From positions 1 to 47,766 of the forward strand of contig JAGROY010000048.1 in assembly GCA_020439995.1 (NCBI GenBank): DNA of 47,766 nucleotides. Reading direction: 5' to 3'. Positions 17,824 through 26,443 of the stretch are shown here, piece after piece (position 1 is the first letter of the stretch; each line of letters begins with the position of its first letter). A program made the position numbers and the translations under genes. The notes under the pieces were generated by a model. It saw only the letters and a program-made list of their open reading frames with translations, was not told the origin of the DNA and ran no database searches. The stretch is from Verrucomicrobiia bacterium (GTDB lineage Bacteria; Verrucomicrobiota; Verrucomicrobiia; Verrucomicrobiales; DEV007).

Positions 17824-18978
17824 TCAACTGGCTGGATGCGTCGGGATCAGCCGGTGATACACTGCTGCTATCGCCTTCGGAGTAAGGACACAGGGGTGAT
17901 TGGACAGACGCTGAACATTTACGGTCGCGATCAGGGAATCGACGAGCCCTGGAGATTCCGGCGGCAAGGCCTCTGAAATTGCCAGCGACTCCCGAAGAAA
18001 CCCGCTCCACCATTCGGGAAAGCTTGCCGTGGTTTGGCCCCATTTTACAGCGATTTCCTGTAGCCGGTGACTCACAAAGGGAATACCACCGGGATGGCTA
18101 CAGTCGGCAGGCTGAAGTTCAACCGTGCACTTGAAGATCTCTCCAAACAAGAAGGCGACCGCCCGACCGTGCGGCATCCCTAACAAAGACGTCAACCCAT
18201 ACGACAACGCATGAGGAGCGGTGGTCGTGGTCAAATTGATGGCTTTGCCGGCAAAATGGGCGGCGACCAGCATACCCGACAGCGAATCGCGATCACCAAG
18301 CTTCACCGCGCTCTCCAGGTGAGCGACCGCAAGATCCAGGGCCCTCCAGGCAAACCGTTCTGATTCAGAAGTTGTGCGGACGCTCCACAGCGACTCCATC
18401 GCCTGGCAAGCGGCATCCAGCCCGGCATCGGCAATCACTGTGGAGGGAAGCGAACGCAGCAGCGATGGATCGAGCACCGACCCATCCGGCAACAGGGCTG
18501 TGCCAGTAATGGAATACTTGATACCGTCCCGGTAAAGCACTGCGAATCGCGTTGCCTCAGCACCTGTGCCGGGCGTGGTCGGGATTGCCATGAGGCGAAT
18601 CCCCTGCCGATCACACACCAATTCCTGACCAGCCTCCATGGCCTGCTGAATGCTCTCAAGTCCGCAGCCCTCTTGCAAAGCCACGCTGGTCAACTTACCA
18701 AGATCAATCGCGGTGCCACCGCCAATGGCAATCACTGACCGAGCCCCGGCGGCTCGCGCTTTCCCAAGTGCGTTTGACAATGAATCCCAGCATGGATTCG
18801 GCTGAAATTCGCAAAAAGTCGTGACCGCGCAAGCGTCGAGCGCAGCCTCAAGCGCACCGGTGATCCCGAATTGCTCCTCCACCACAGGATCAACGATAGC
18901 AAAGACCGGCCCTTCAAAATTCATTAGGCGAACTGCTTCAGTCCACTCTCTGAGGTGCTCATCATTAGCGGTGATCAT
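17824..18978 (-). CDS. Phosphonate-associated iron-type alcohol dehydrogenase
   Basis: A 384-residue group III alcohol dehydrogenase. The nucleotide-binding block IAIGGGTAIDLGK is at residues 84-95 and the PTTPGTGAE block at 133-141. Candidate metal ligands are Asp188, His256 and His270; the position that is His in FucO-type enzymes is Gln192 here (DAACQAMESLWS). A family of phosphonate-operon Fe-ADHs acting on phosphonoacetaldehyde or 2-hydroxyethylphosphonate has this general layout, and the neighbouring transporter fits that assignment. In this operon it might feed hydroxyethylphosphonate or related compounds into catabolism. It is the first gene of the minus-strand run and is divergent from the PhoH-type gene. 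Confidence 0.75.
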   Translation of the reverse strand: MITANDEHLREWTEAVRLMNFEGPVFAIVDPVVEEQFGITGALEAALDACAVTTFCEFQPNPCWDSLSNALGKARAAGARSVIAIGGGTAIDLGKLTSVALQEGCGLESIQQAMEAGQELVCDRQGIRLMAIPTTPGTGAEATRFAVLYRDGIKYSITGTALLPDGSVLDPSLLRSLPSTVIADAGLDAACQAMESLWSVRTTSESERFAWRALDLAVAHLESAVKLGDRDSLSGMLVAAHFAGKAINLTTTTAPHALSYGLTSLLGMPHGRAVAFLFGEIFKCTVELQPADCSHPGGIPFVSHRLQEIAVKWGQTTASFPEWWSGFLRESLAISEALPPESPGLVDSLIATVNVQRLSNHPCVLTPKAIAAVYHRLIPTHPAS

Positions 18979-19110
18979 CGAATTTTAAAAATTGAAGGCC
19001 GAAAGGCAGCAAAAAGACTTCGGGTCGAAAACTTAACATTTCCTAAATTGTTTTGCACACGCCGCAACATTCGATTGAGGATCTTCGCTCAGGTTAGAAC
19101 AGCATTTTAT
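18979..19110. promoter_or_regulatory. Divergent intergenic region between the phosphonate operon and the phoH-type gene
   Basis: 132 AT-rich bases separate two divergent genes, both with phosphorus-related families. Promoters in both directions must lie here. I saw no clear match to the enteric Pho box, so phosphate control is only suggested by gene content. Confidence 0.35.
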
Positions 19111-20727
19111 ATGACCCAACTTCCATTTCAGTCCACCAGTGTTTCGCTTGAAATCATGCCAGTCGAACTACCGGAGGAAGCGGTGCCTTCCGCTGATCTG
19201 GAAACTCCGCGGGTAAATAGAAAGAACATTGGAAAAAATACCAGGTCGAAAAAGAAGTCGCGATCCAAGGACGATGCTCTGCGGTTCGACGGCCTCAAGG
19301 CTCCGTCGCCAACAGGCAAAAACTTTGTTCTCGATACCAATGTCCTGCTCCATGACCCAGACTGTATCCATTGCTTTGCTGACAATCACGTCTGCATTCC
19401 GATCGAGGTGCTGTGTGAGCTCGATCGCTTCAAGACTGAGCGAACCGAGCGTGGCGCCAACGCACGTGCCGCACATCGAAAGCTCGCGGAACTGTTCTCA
19501 AGTCAACCAGAGCTTGCGACCCGCGGCATAGTGACCCAGCAAGGCGGAACCTTGCGCCTGGTCAATTGTAGCCCCAGCGACCCGCGGGCTCGTGGTGCCC
19601 TCGATCAACTTCTGGAGGTTTTTACGACCGTAGACACTCCTGATCACCGGTTGTTGCTCTGTACGCAGGTGATTGCTCAGGTCAATTCAACGGCAGCAGT
19701 CCTAGTCACCAAAGACCTCAATCTACAGCTGAAGGCTCATGCTCTGGGAGTGCCCTGCGGAGACTACCTCAATGACAAGGTCGATCATGACAATGCCACC
19801 GCACGGCGGTTGCCGCCTGTCGAACTTGAGCCAGACCAGTTGCAGCGGTTTGCCAGCAGTGGATCCATCGAACTCTCCATCAATGATTCTCGCCTGAAAG
19901 AACTGGTAACAAACGATTACGTCCTCTTCAGCACGGGCGATCGGCGTACAATGCCGGCAAGATTGCTTGCCAGGCGGAAATTCATCCGACTCAATGTGCC
20001 GGAGTCCTTGCGAGTCCAGAAAGGCATTGCCATTCGCCCACTCAATCTCGGCCAGCAGTGCTTCATCGATGCTCTGCTGAATCCCGAAATCTCTCTGGTA
20101 ACCTGCTACGGTCAGGCTGGAACAGGAAAGACCTTGCTGGCAGTCGCTTCTGCTCTGCACGCAACTCTGGCAGGTGATTATGCCGGAGTCACCGTCAGTC
20201 GCCCCGTCGTTCCCCTCGGGGATACGCTGGGATTTTTACCGGGATCTCTCGACGAAAAATTGCATCCTTGGTTGAAGCCGATTTTCGATGCACTCGAGCT
20301 GATTACCACGCCATCTGAATCTACCAGTCGCAACAAAAACCAGCGCAAGCCGGCTCCTTCGAAATCTCCCGCCTCCAGCACTGCACAGCCAAAGGCCTAC
20401 CAGTCGTTTTTGGACTCTGGGATGGTAGAGATCGAGGCCCTTTGCTACATTCGCGGTCGTTCCATTCCGAACCGATTCTTTATTCTCGACGAGGCCCAGC
20501 AACTTACGCCGCTTGAGGCCAAGACCATTGTCACCCGCATGGCGAGAGGATCGAAACTGGTAATGGTCGGAGATCCCGCACAAATCGACAATCCCTATGT
20601 CGATCGTTTGAGCAATGGACTGGTCTACACCCGTGAACGCCTCAAAGGGCAACCCTGCGCCGCCCACGTAACGCTCGAGCGTGGTGAGCGCAGCCCACTC
20701 GCCGAAGCCGCTGCCCGTCTGATGTAA
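19111..20727 (+). CDS. PhoH2-type PIN-domain ATPase
   Basis: A 538-residue two-domain protein. The N-terminal PIN domain runs from about residue 70 (NFVLDTNVLLHD, then EVLCELDRFK) and the C-terminal PhoH ATPase domain has Walker A GQAGTGKT and Walker B FFILDEAQ followed by GDPAQID. PhoH2 proteins couple RNA unwinding to PIN ribonuclease activity. An N-terminal Lys/Arg-rich stretch (RKNIGKNTRSKKKSRSKD) could bind nucleic acid. The ATG at 19111 is preferred because upstream sequence to 18955 is intergenic-like and would overlap the divergent gene. An insert rich in Ser, Pro and Lys lies within the ATPase domain between about residues 400 and 425. Confidence 0.85.
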   Translation: MTQLPFQSTSVSLEIMPVELPEEAVPSADLETPRVNRKNIGKNTRSKKKSRSKDDALRFDGLKAPSPTGKNFVLDTNVLLHDPDCIHCFADNHVCIPIEVLCELDRFKTERTERGANARAAHRKLAELFSSQPELATRGIVTQQGGTLRLVNCSPSDPRARGALDQLLEVFTTVDTPDHRLLLCTQVIAQVNSTAAVLVTKDLNLQLKAHALGVPCGDYLNDKVDHDNATARRLPPVELEPDQLQRFASSGSIELSINDSRLKELVTNDYVLFSTGDRRTMPARLLARRKFIRLNVPESLRVQKGIAIRPLNLGQQCFIDALLNPEISLVTCYGQAGTGKTLLAVASALHATLAGDYAGVTVSRPVVPLGDTLGFLPGSLDEKLHPWLKPIFDALELITTPSESTSRNKNQRKPAPSKSPASSTAQPKAYQSFLDSGMVEIEALCYIRGRSIPNRFFILDEAQQLTPLEAKTIVTRMARGSKLVMVGDPAQIDNPYVDRLSNGLVYTRERLKGQPCAAHVTLERGERSPLAEAAARLM

Positions 20728-20736
20728 CCAGGATGC

Positions 20737-21672
20737 ATGGAACCAGACGTGAATCCGAATATCCAACAGGAGAAGCATTCGAAACGCAATTCCACCAGGG
20801 CTCGTGTGCGATCAATGATCAACCATCTGACCCAATTGGAGGAACTCAACTTTCTCCTGACAAATCGAATACCTAGGCGTTGGGCTACGATTGCCGTCGG
20901 GTCTCTTAGCCGTGTGGAAAATCCACTCGTGAGGGATGTTTCAATGGCAATGTGGAAGCTGTTCGGAGGCGATCTCAATCTGCACGAGGCAAAGCAGACC
21001 CGGTTCAAAAGCTTACACGAGTGCTTCATCCGGGAGCTGAAGCCCGGAGCCAGATCGATCGATCAGAATCCAGAGGTCTTGGTGAGTCCCAGCGATGGCA
21101 TCGTGGGCGCCTCAGGATTGGTGCACGGAACGGAGGTTTTCCAGGCAAAGGGCTTTCCTTATTCGCTGGGCGATTTGATCCCGGATCGGGAGTTGGTCGA
21201 GCACTATCGAGATGGAGTTTTCGTAACATTGCGGCTGAAGTCCAGTATGTATCATCGGTTCCATGCCCCCTGCAGTGGCGTCATTCGCGAAGTCACTTAC
21301 ATTTCCGGAGATACGTGGAATGTGAATCCGATCGCCCTGCAAAGGATTGAGAAATTGTACTGCAAGAACGAACGGGCCGTCATCACCTTGGAACTTGACT
21401 GCCCGGGTCAGACTTTAACTTTGGTGCCTGTCGCCGCCATCCTTGTCGCCAGCATTCGCCTGCAATTCATGAGCGAAGCCCTGAATCTAAAATACAGAGG
21501 CCCAAACCGGATTCCGTGTAACCATTTCTGCTCAAAAGGAGAGGAATTGGGATACTTTGAACACGGTTCGACCATCATCGTATTCGCGCGCAAGGGCTTC
21601 CGACTGAGCGAGCAGGTGAAGGACGGCGCTGGAATCAAGATGGGAGAGCCTCTGTTTCTCCGTCCCGATTGA
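20737..21672 (+). CDS. psd: Phosphatidylserine decarboxylase proenzyme
   Basis: A 311-residue protein. Decisive are SPSDGIV (charge-relay Asp), YHRFHAP (His) and the self-cleavage site EHGST near residue 280, where the Gly-Ser bond is cut to give the pyruvoyl cofactor; the commoner form of this motif is LGST. The enzyme makes phosphatidylethanolamine at the inner membrane. It starts 9 bases after the PhoH-type gene, so the two are probably co-transcribed. A second in-frame Met at residue 27 is an alternative start. Confidence 0.85.
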   Translation: MEPDVNPNIQQEKHSKRNSTRARVRSMINHLTQLEELNFLLTNRIPRRWATIAVGSLSRVENPLVRDVSMAMWKLFGGDLNLHEAKQTRFKSLHECFIRELKPGARSIDQNPEVLVSPSDGIVGASGLVHGTEVFQAKGFPYSLGDLIPDRELVEHYRDGVFVTLRLKSSMYHRFHAPCSGVIREVTYISGDTWNVNPIALQRIEKLYCKNERAVITLELDCPGQTLTLVPVAAILVASIRLQFMSEALNLKYRGPNRIPCNHFCSKGEELGYFEHGSTIIVFARKGFRLSEQVKDGAGIKMGEPLFLRPD

Positions 21673-21791
21673 GGAAATCTCAAATCTCCATACATGCCGT
21701 CACGAAATTGTAACTAGGGACTACTGCCTTGTCGCACGTTTCGTGTTACCGATCTTTTGCTCGTTCTAACTTTCCGAAATTCTTACCAACA

Positions 21792-22442
21792 ATGACATTC
21801 TTCGAGGAACTCCAGAAACAGCGGTGGGACGACCATAGGTTGTATCATCACAGCAGGATCAATCAGTCGCTGCACTTGTTAAGTGCGCTCACATTCTTGT
21901 TGGCCTATGTGCTCGTCACGGTCAACCCTGCGATCGCATCGATCCTCGGTTGGTTTGTGGCAATGTGGCTGCGGCAGGTTGGGCATTTTTTCTTTGAACC
22001 CAAGACCTATGATAAGGTGAACCGGGCTAGCCATGAACACAAGGAGGAGATCAAGATCGGCTACAACCTGAAGCGGAAAGTGGTGCTTCTGGTTATCTGG
22101 GCTCTCACCCCTGCCTGGCTCTACCTCGATCCCACGATTGTCGGCCTTTTTGCAAATCATGAAAACTGGGTCGGATTTGTGGAACACCTCGCCGTGCTGT
22201 GGCTGATCCTAGCCCTGGGGGCGCTTCTCTTCCGCACAGTGCATTTGTTTTTCCTGCGCGGAGTTCAAACGGGGCTGGCCTGGTTCACAAAGATCCTTAC
22301 CGAGCCCTATCACGACATTAAGATCTACTGGAGGTCTCCACTCTATATCTTAAAGGGCCAGCTGATCGACCCCATGCATCATGTCATCGAGAACGAGGAG
22401 ATAAACTCAGACGTTGACGAACCAAACACGAAGTTCGCGTAG
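21792..22442 (+). CDS. DUF962/Mpo1-like membrane protein
   Basis: A 217-residue protein with about four membrane helices (near residues 27-45, 47-60, 95-112, 130-155). Conserved-looking His residues (YHHSRINQSLH, RQVGHFFFEP, RASHEHKEE) are placed as in the Mpo1/DUF962 family, whose yeast member is an iron-dependent fatty-acid alpha-dioxygenase. The match is by eye and moderate. The ATG at 21792 was chosen over an upstream start at 21729 because the latter adds a stretch with no family features. It follows the decarboxylase gene on the same strand, so a lipid role is plausible. Confidence 0.55.
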   Translation: MTFFEELQKQRWDDHRLYHHSRINQSLHLLSALTFLLAYVLVTVNPAIASILGWFVAMWLRQVGHFFFEPKTYDKVNRASHEHKEEIKIGYNLKRKVVLLVIWALTPAWLYLDPTIVGLFANHENWVGFVEHLAVLWLILALGALLFRTVHLFFLRGVQTGLAWFTKILTEPYHDIKIYWRSPLYILKGQLIDPMHHVIENEEINSDVDEPNTKFA

Positions 22443-22445
22443 TTT

Positions 22446-24095
22446 TTATTGCTTCCAGACAAGTCGCAGTGTTTCTCGAAGAATTGATCGCTTGATCGTT
22501 TTGTTGGTGAGACCTGGATGAGTCCACCACCAGCCGTCGGCATTCATCGCTTCCGCCGCCCTGACGAATCGGGAAGCGATCTCGTCGAATTCGGAATCGC
22601 TCAAATTGTGAGGAAAGATGAGACGAGCGCTACCGATCCAGCTCAACGCCAGCCCTTCGTCACGCAGATAGAATTGCAGCATCCAGTGATACCGGCCGGG
22701 CTGGGTGTATAGGACGGTCCAAATGGAAGACAGATTGGCAAGGCGCACCGTCAGCCCGGCTGTTTCCAGCCGCTTGTTCAGGAATGCCAGCCGCTTGTTC
22801 CAGAGGCGATCAAGGGCCTCATAGTCCAGCGCATGCGCAGGTTCTTCCGATCTTCGTAAAAAAGCGTTCATAGTGGACATGACGAGAGGATGGGCATTGA
22901 ATGTACCGCGTGCGAGGCAGACGTGAGCTGGACGGCCTTCGCGAAATCGCTTCATCAGCTGGGCTCTGCCGCAGACCACACCAACGGGTAGGCCTCCCCC
23001 CAAAGTCTTGCCATAAGTCACCATGTCAGCACGAACGCCGAAATATTCCTGAGCGCCCCCTCTTGCCAGGCGAAATCCCAGGAAAACCTCATCAAATAGC
23101 AGTACAATCCCCCTTTTATCGCAAACGGACCGGAGCTCCTGCAACCATTTGGTGTAGGCCTCGCGGTCGAAGTCAGAGTGGAATCCATTGGTGATTAACG
23201 AACCGTCAGCGGGTGGATTGCTGTTAGGATGCATTGCCTGCAGCGGATTTACCAGCACACACGCGATGTCACGACGGGTGCGCAACACTGCAAGGGTGTC
23301 TTCGCTCATGTCCTTCAGCGTGTAAACGTCGTTAACCACACGCTCGTTCCCGACTCCCGGCTGGACGCCATCCCACCAGCCGTGATAAGCGCCGCAGAAC
23401 CGCACGATGCGCGGTCGACCGGTGTGATAGCGGGCAAGCCGCACTGCCTGCATCACCGCCTCAGTTCCCGACATGTGAAATGAAACCTCATCTAGCCCCG
23501 AGATTTCGACCAGTTTGGCCGCATTCTCGGCCACCAACGGATGGTATGGCCCTAGGACCGGCCCGAGTTCCCGAACTCGGCTCCAACCTTCGTCGATGCA
23601 TTCCTTATAAAACTCGTAACCAAAGACGTTTACGCCGTAGGATCCGAAAACATCGTAACACCATTTGCCATCAAGATCCTCAACCTGAGCACCACGTGAA
23701 CGGGTCACAACTGCCCCCGGGCTTAGATGAAGTCCAACGTAGTTCCGGAATTGAAACGGTACCCGGTAGGCATTGATGAACTGAAGATCGGACACCGATT
23801 CCGCAAGGGCTTCCGTAAACAAAATCGACTTGGGACCATTCTCTTTTGATCGATCGGCCAGCCTGAAAAAAGCCACCCGCCGTCTTTCAATCACTTCCGC
23901 TGGAGCTCCATCCACAGAGAAGATTCGCTCTGTACCATACTCATAGAACGGCAATAGCTTCGCTAAGCGCCGGGCTATTTTAGAGTGTCCGCGCAACGAG
24001 GGGTGCTTCGCCTTTGAAAGCCGGAGACGTACGAAAACCCTACGTCCGACAAGACCGACCGCAAGGGAAAGAAGGAGGTATTGATGCCACTGCAC
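22446..24095 (-). CDS. Class III PLP-dependent aminotransferase
   Basis: A 549-residue fold-type I aminotransferase resembling glutamate-1-semialdehyde 2,1-aminomutase but about 120 residues longer. Visible are the GTEAVMQAVRLAR block, CGAYHGWWDG, LLFDEV for the PLP-contact Asp, and TYGKTLGGGLPVG with the Schiff-base Lys. The extra length includes a hydrophobic N-terminal helix (residues 5-18) and a long linker, so it may be membrane-anchored. The substrate is unknown; HemL is unlikely as the sole role. It ends 3 bases from the convergent membrane gene and starts 75 bases after phoX on the same strand. Confidence 0.78.
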   Translation of the reverse strand: MQWHQYLLLSLAVGLVGRRVFVRLRLSKAKHPSLRGHSKIARRLAKLLPFYEYGTERIFSVDGAPAEVIERRRVAFFRLADRSKENGPKSILFTEALAESVSDLQFINAYRVPFQFRNYVGLHLSPGAVVTRSRGAQVEDLDGKWCYDVFGSYGVNVFGYEFYKECIDEGWSRVRELGPVLGPYHPLVAENAAKLVEISGLDEVSFHMSGTEAVMQAVRLARYHTGRPRIVRFCGAYHGWWDGVQPGVGNERVVNDVYTLKDMSEDTLAVLRTRRDIACVLVNPLQAMHPNSNPPADGSLITNGFHSDFDREAYTKWLQELRSVCDKRGIVLLFDEVFLGFRLARGGAQEYFGVRADMVTYGKTLGGGLPVGVVCGRAQLMKRFREGRPAHVCLARGTFNAHPLVMSTMNAFLRRSEEPAHALDYEALDRLWNKRLAFLNKRLETAGLTVRLANLSSIWTVLYTQPGRYHWMLQFYLRDEGLALSWIGSARLIFPHNLSDSEFDEIASRFVRAAEAMNADGWWWTHPGLTNKTIKRSILRETLRLVWKQ

Positions 24096-24170
24096 GGAAC
24101 GGAAGTTGGGAGCAAAAACGTTGCCCGAACAATCACCTTTTCGTCACATGACCGCGGAGCTGCCTGCAAC

Positions 24171-25868
24171 TCACGAGCCCGAGGTGCGGCCACGTGGAGT
24201 CACAGCTTCCGCTGCGAGCTTTTCCCATGGACCGGTGATGGCCAGGGTGATTCCCGGGCGCTGGATGTTTACAAACAGCACCGGATGGTCGGGGGCGAAG
24301 CAGCAACCGCACATCTCTGAATCGCCCTCGTAGCCGCAGCGACCCAAGGTGTAGATTCGCCCGTCCCGGGTGATGCCCCGCAGATACTGGTCCTGAGGGC
24401 CGTCCTCGCAGAGCACCACGTCGCCCCACGGCGAGACGGTGAGATTGTCACCGTATTGGAGGAGCTGGACATTGTTGGGCTCAAGAAAGAGAGTAAGCCT
24501 GCCAGGCTGCTCCCTCTCGCTTGCCGTGCCCTCTACGGGACTCGGCTCGTAGATGAAAATCTGCCCCGATTGGGCAACGCCGCCGCTGGTGCAGGCAAAG
24601 TAGATTTTCCCGTTGCCGTGCCACATGCCCTCACCCCGGGCGAAGATGGCCGCCCCCCGGTCATAGGCCCGCGTGCGGAGGTCGTCCTTCGGACTGTCTA
24701 AGTCCTCAAGATCCATCCATTCCACCTCCATCGCCTCACCAACAGGCAGCGTCGGTTCGCCAGTCGTCGGCCAGTTCCGCGTGTCACAGGAGAGATTACC
24801 CTTGATCACGAGTGCCTGAAGACGTCCGCCAGCCCTAAGGTTGCCGGGCTCGGTCGGGAGGAACCGGGTGATCAATCCATCGTCGCGATCTTCAGTCTGA
24901 TAAATGATGCCGGACTCCGGTTCGACCGCGATTGCCTCGTGATTGAAACGCCCCATCTGCTTGAGAGGCACGGGATCGGCCAAACCCATCTCATTCGAGG
25001 CCGGAACCTCAAAGTTGTAGCCGTGCCATTTCTCGAGGTAGGCTTCGGAGTCGGGCTCGCCCTCCCGGCGCTTCTTTTCCGCCTCCTCCTGTTCAACCTG
25101 CCTGCGGCGCTTAGGGCTGAGGACCGCCATCCGCTTTTCGCGTTCAGCTTTCGCTCTCGCCTTTTCATCATCGGATTTGTTCCCACCTCCCCATTCCTCA
25201 AATTTTTTCGCCTTCGCGATCTCCTCATCGCTTTTCGGACGCACCACACTCTCCTCGCAGGTGATCCAAGTGCCCCACGGTGTTGGACCTCCTGCGCAAT
25301 TGCGAGTCGTACCTGCCAGACTAAGGAACTTCCGTTCGACTTCACCGGATTCTGGATTGTAAACCAGCGTGGTGGTACCACCCAGCTGCGGGCGAACGCC
25401 CTTTCCCGAATCGTAGATTTTAGCGGGATCGAGTTTACCCAAATTCGCATTGGTCACCCCGTAGGCACCTTCAAATGTCATCTGATCCTCCAGTTCATGA
25501 TTGCGCACCAAAATGATGCGCCCATCCGGCCCTGCAAATGCCGCCATGCCGTCGGGCCCTCCTGGCGTCTTCAGGCCGTCATCCATCGGATCGCCCGTGA
25601 CCGAAAGCACCTTGTAAGAAAATCCCTCAGGCAGGTCGATGACGCGCAGGGGATCGCGGACAAGCTTTCCCAATCCCTCGAGCTCGCTTTGATACGGCTG
25701 TTCATGAGCCCGAAAAGGAAATCCCGAAGCCGAGCCGCGTCGGACCCCCGGGCCAGATGACGGCTCAGCAGCAGAGGACGCGGAGGCAAGGAAGCGTTGC
25801 AGTCCGGCGAATCCGGCGGCTACGTATCCAGTCTGGAGGAAGAATTCTCGACGATCGGTCTTTTTCAT
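24171..25868 (-). CDS. phoX: PhoX-family alkaline phosphatase, Tat-exported
   Basis: A 565-residue protein with a twin-arginine signal at the start (TDRREFFLQTGYVAAGFAG). The body has blocks typical of the PhoX/DUF839 family: NHELEDQ, GGTTTLV, NCAGGPTPWGTWITCEE (with the Cys-containing metal/phosphate loop), GRFNHEAIAVEP, DNLTVSPWGDVVLCEDG. PhoX is a calcium- and iron-dependent phosphomonoesterase that releases phosphate in the periplasm or outside. A highly charged Lys/Glu-rich insert occurs near residues 215-280 and is unusual. Location near the phosphonate operon suggests phosphate-starvation use. Confidence 0.85.
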   Translation of the reverse strand: MKKTDRREFFLQTGYVAAGFAGLQRFLASASSAAEPSSGPGVRRGSASGFPFRAHEQPYQSELEGLGKLVRDPLRVIDLPEGFSYKVLSVTGDPMDDGLKTPGGPDGMAAFAGPDGRIILVRNHELEDQMTFEGAYGVTNANLGKLDPAKIYDSGKGVRPQLGGTTTLVYNPESGEVERKFLSLAGTTRNCAGGPTPWGTWITCEESVVRPKSDEEIAKAKKFEEWGGGNKSDDEKARAKAEREKRMAVLSPKRRRQVEQEEAEKKRREGEPDSEAYLEKWHGYNFEVPASNEMGLADPVPLKQMGRFNHEAIAVEPESGIIYQTEDRDDGLITRFLPTEPGNLRAGGRLQALVIKGNLSCDTRNWPTTGEPTLPVGEAMEVEWMDLEDLDSPKDDLRTRAYDRGAAIFARGEGMWHGNGKIYFACTSGGVAQSGQIFIYEPSPVEGTASEREQPGRLTLFLEPNNVQLLQYGDNLTVSPWGDVVLCEDGPQDQYLRGITRDGRIYTLGRCGYEGDSEMCGCCFAPDHPVLFVNIQRPGITLAITGPWEKLAAEAVTPRGRTSGS

Positions 25869-26059
25869 ATCCGTGAGTTCAATGCCTTATCCGCGTCCCG
25901 TTCCAATCGAATTCTAGTTTCGCAATTGTCACCTGATTTCATCCCCCCTCTTCATCCAGATCATCAAACGCGTCCGCTCTTTTCAGAAACAATCAGTTGG
26001 CTATCCCGAAACCAGAACTACTTCTGCGCAACTAAGCAACTAATTTTGCTTTAGTAAGG
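25869..26059. other. Intergenic leader of phoX
   Basis: 191 AT-richer bases upstream of phoX. It should hold the phoX promoter; no specific operator motif was recognised. Confidence 0.3.
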
Positions 26060-26410
26060 TTAAATCTTCGGTTTACGCTTTTTCCGGCGGCCAATTTTCT
26101 CGCGTATTCGATTCTGAGCGGCTGAGGGCGTTGCGCTCGCGCTGGCGGTGACGGGCTTCGATCGACGCGGCAGAACAGATGCATGAATACCTCCAATGAC
26201 AACCAAGACTCCACACGACCTGAATGTATTGGCCAGCACAAAGGCATCGTCGATCCGCGCCGTCAGGGAGGAAATGGCCACCAGATCGCAGACGATGTCG
26301 CTCGAGTCAGCGGACAGTTCATCGATTTCCCGATAGATGACTTCATGGCAGGCAGGAGTCATCCCCGCAAGAGTCAGCAAACCAAGCGACAAACCTCAGC
26401 GGAACGATAG
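26060..26410 (-). pseudogene. Fragment of a B12-binding domain from a radical-SAM-type protein
   Basis: The frame reads LSLGLLTLAGMTPACHEV, then SDIVCDLVAISSLTARIDDAFVLANTFRSCG and VVIGGIHASVLP. This is the order seen in the N-terminal cobalamin-binding domain of B12-dependent radical SAM proteins (start PPLGLLTLA, middle VGISxxTxxxxxAY, end VVxGGxHPTxLPEE). After LPRR the family pattern continues in another frame as EARH, indicating a frameshift; no radical SAM CxxxCxxC motif follows. A stop lies directly upstream of the readable part. It is therefore a decayed remnant. It sits right after the FGE-like gene on the same strand. Confidence 0.55.
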
Positions 26411-26443
26411 AAGATTTTCGCAGTCCCAGCACTGGGAATACGG

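Noticed and set aside
18979..19110. Pho box upstream of the phosphonate operon and phoH-type gene
   Set aside because: No spaced CTGTCAT-like direct repeats were seen; regulation by phosphate remains a guess from gene content.
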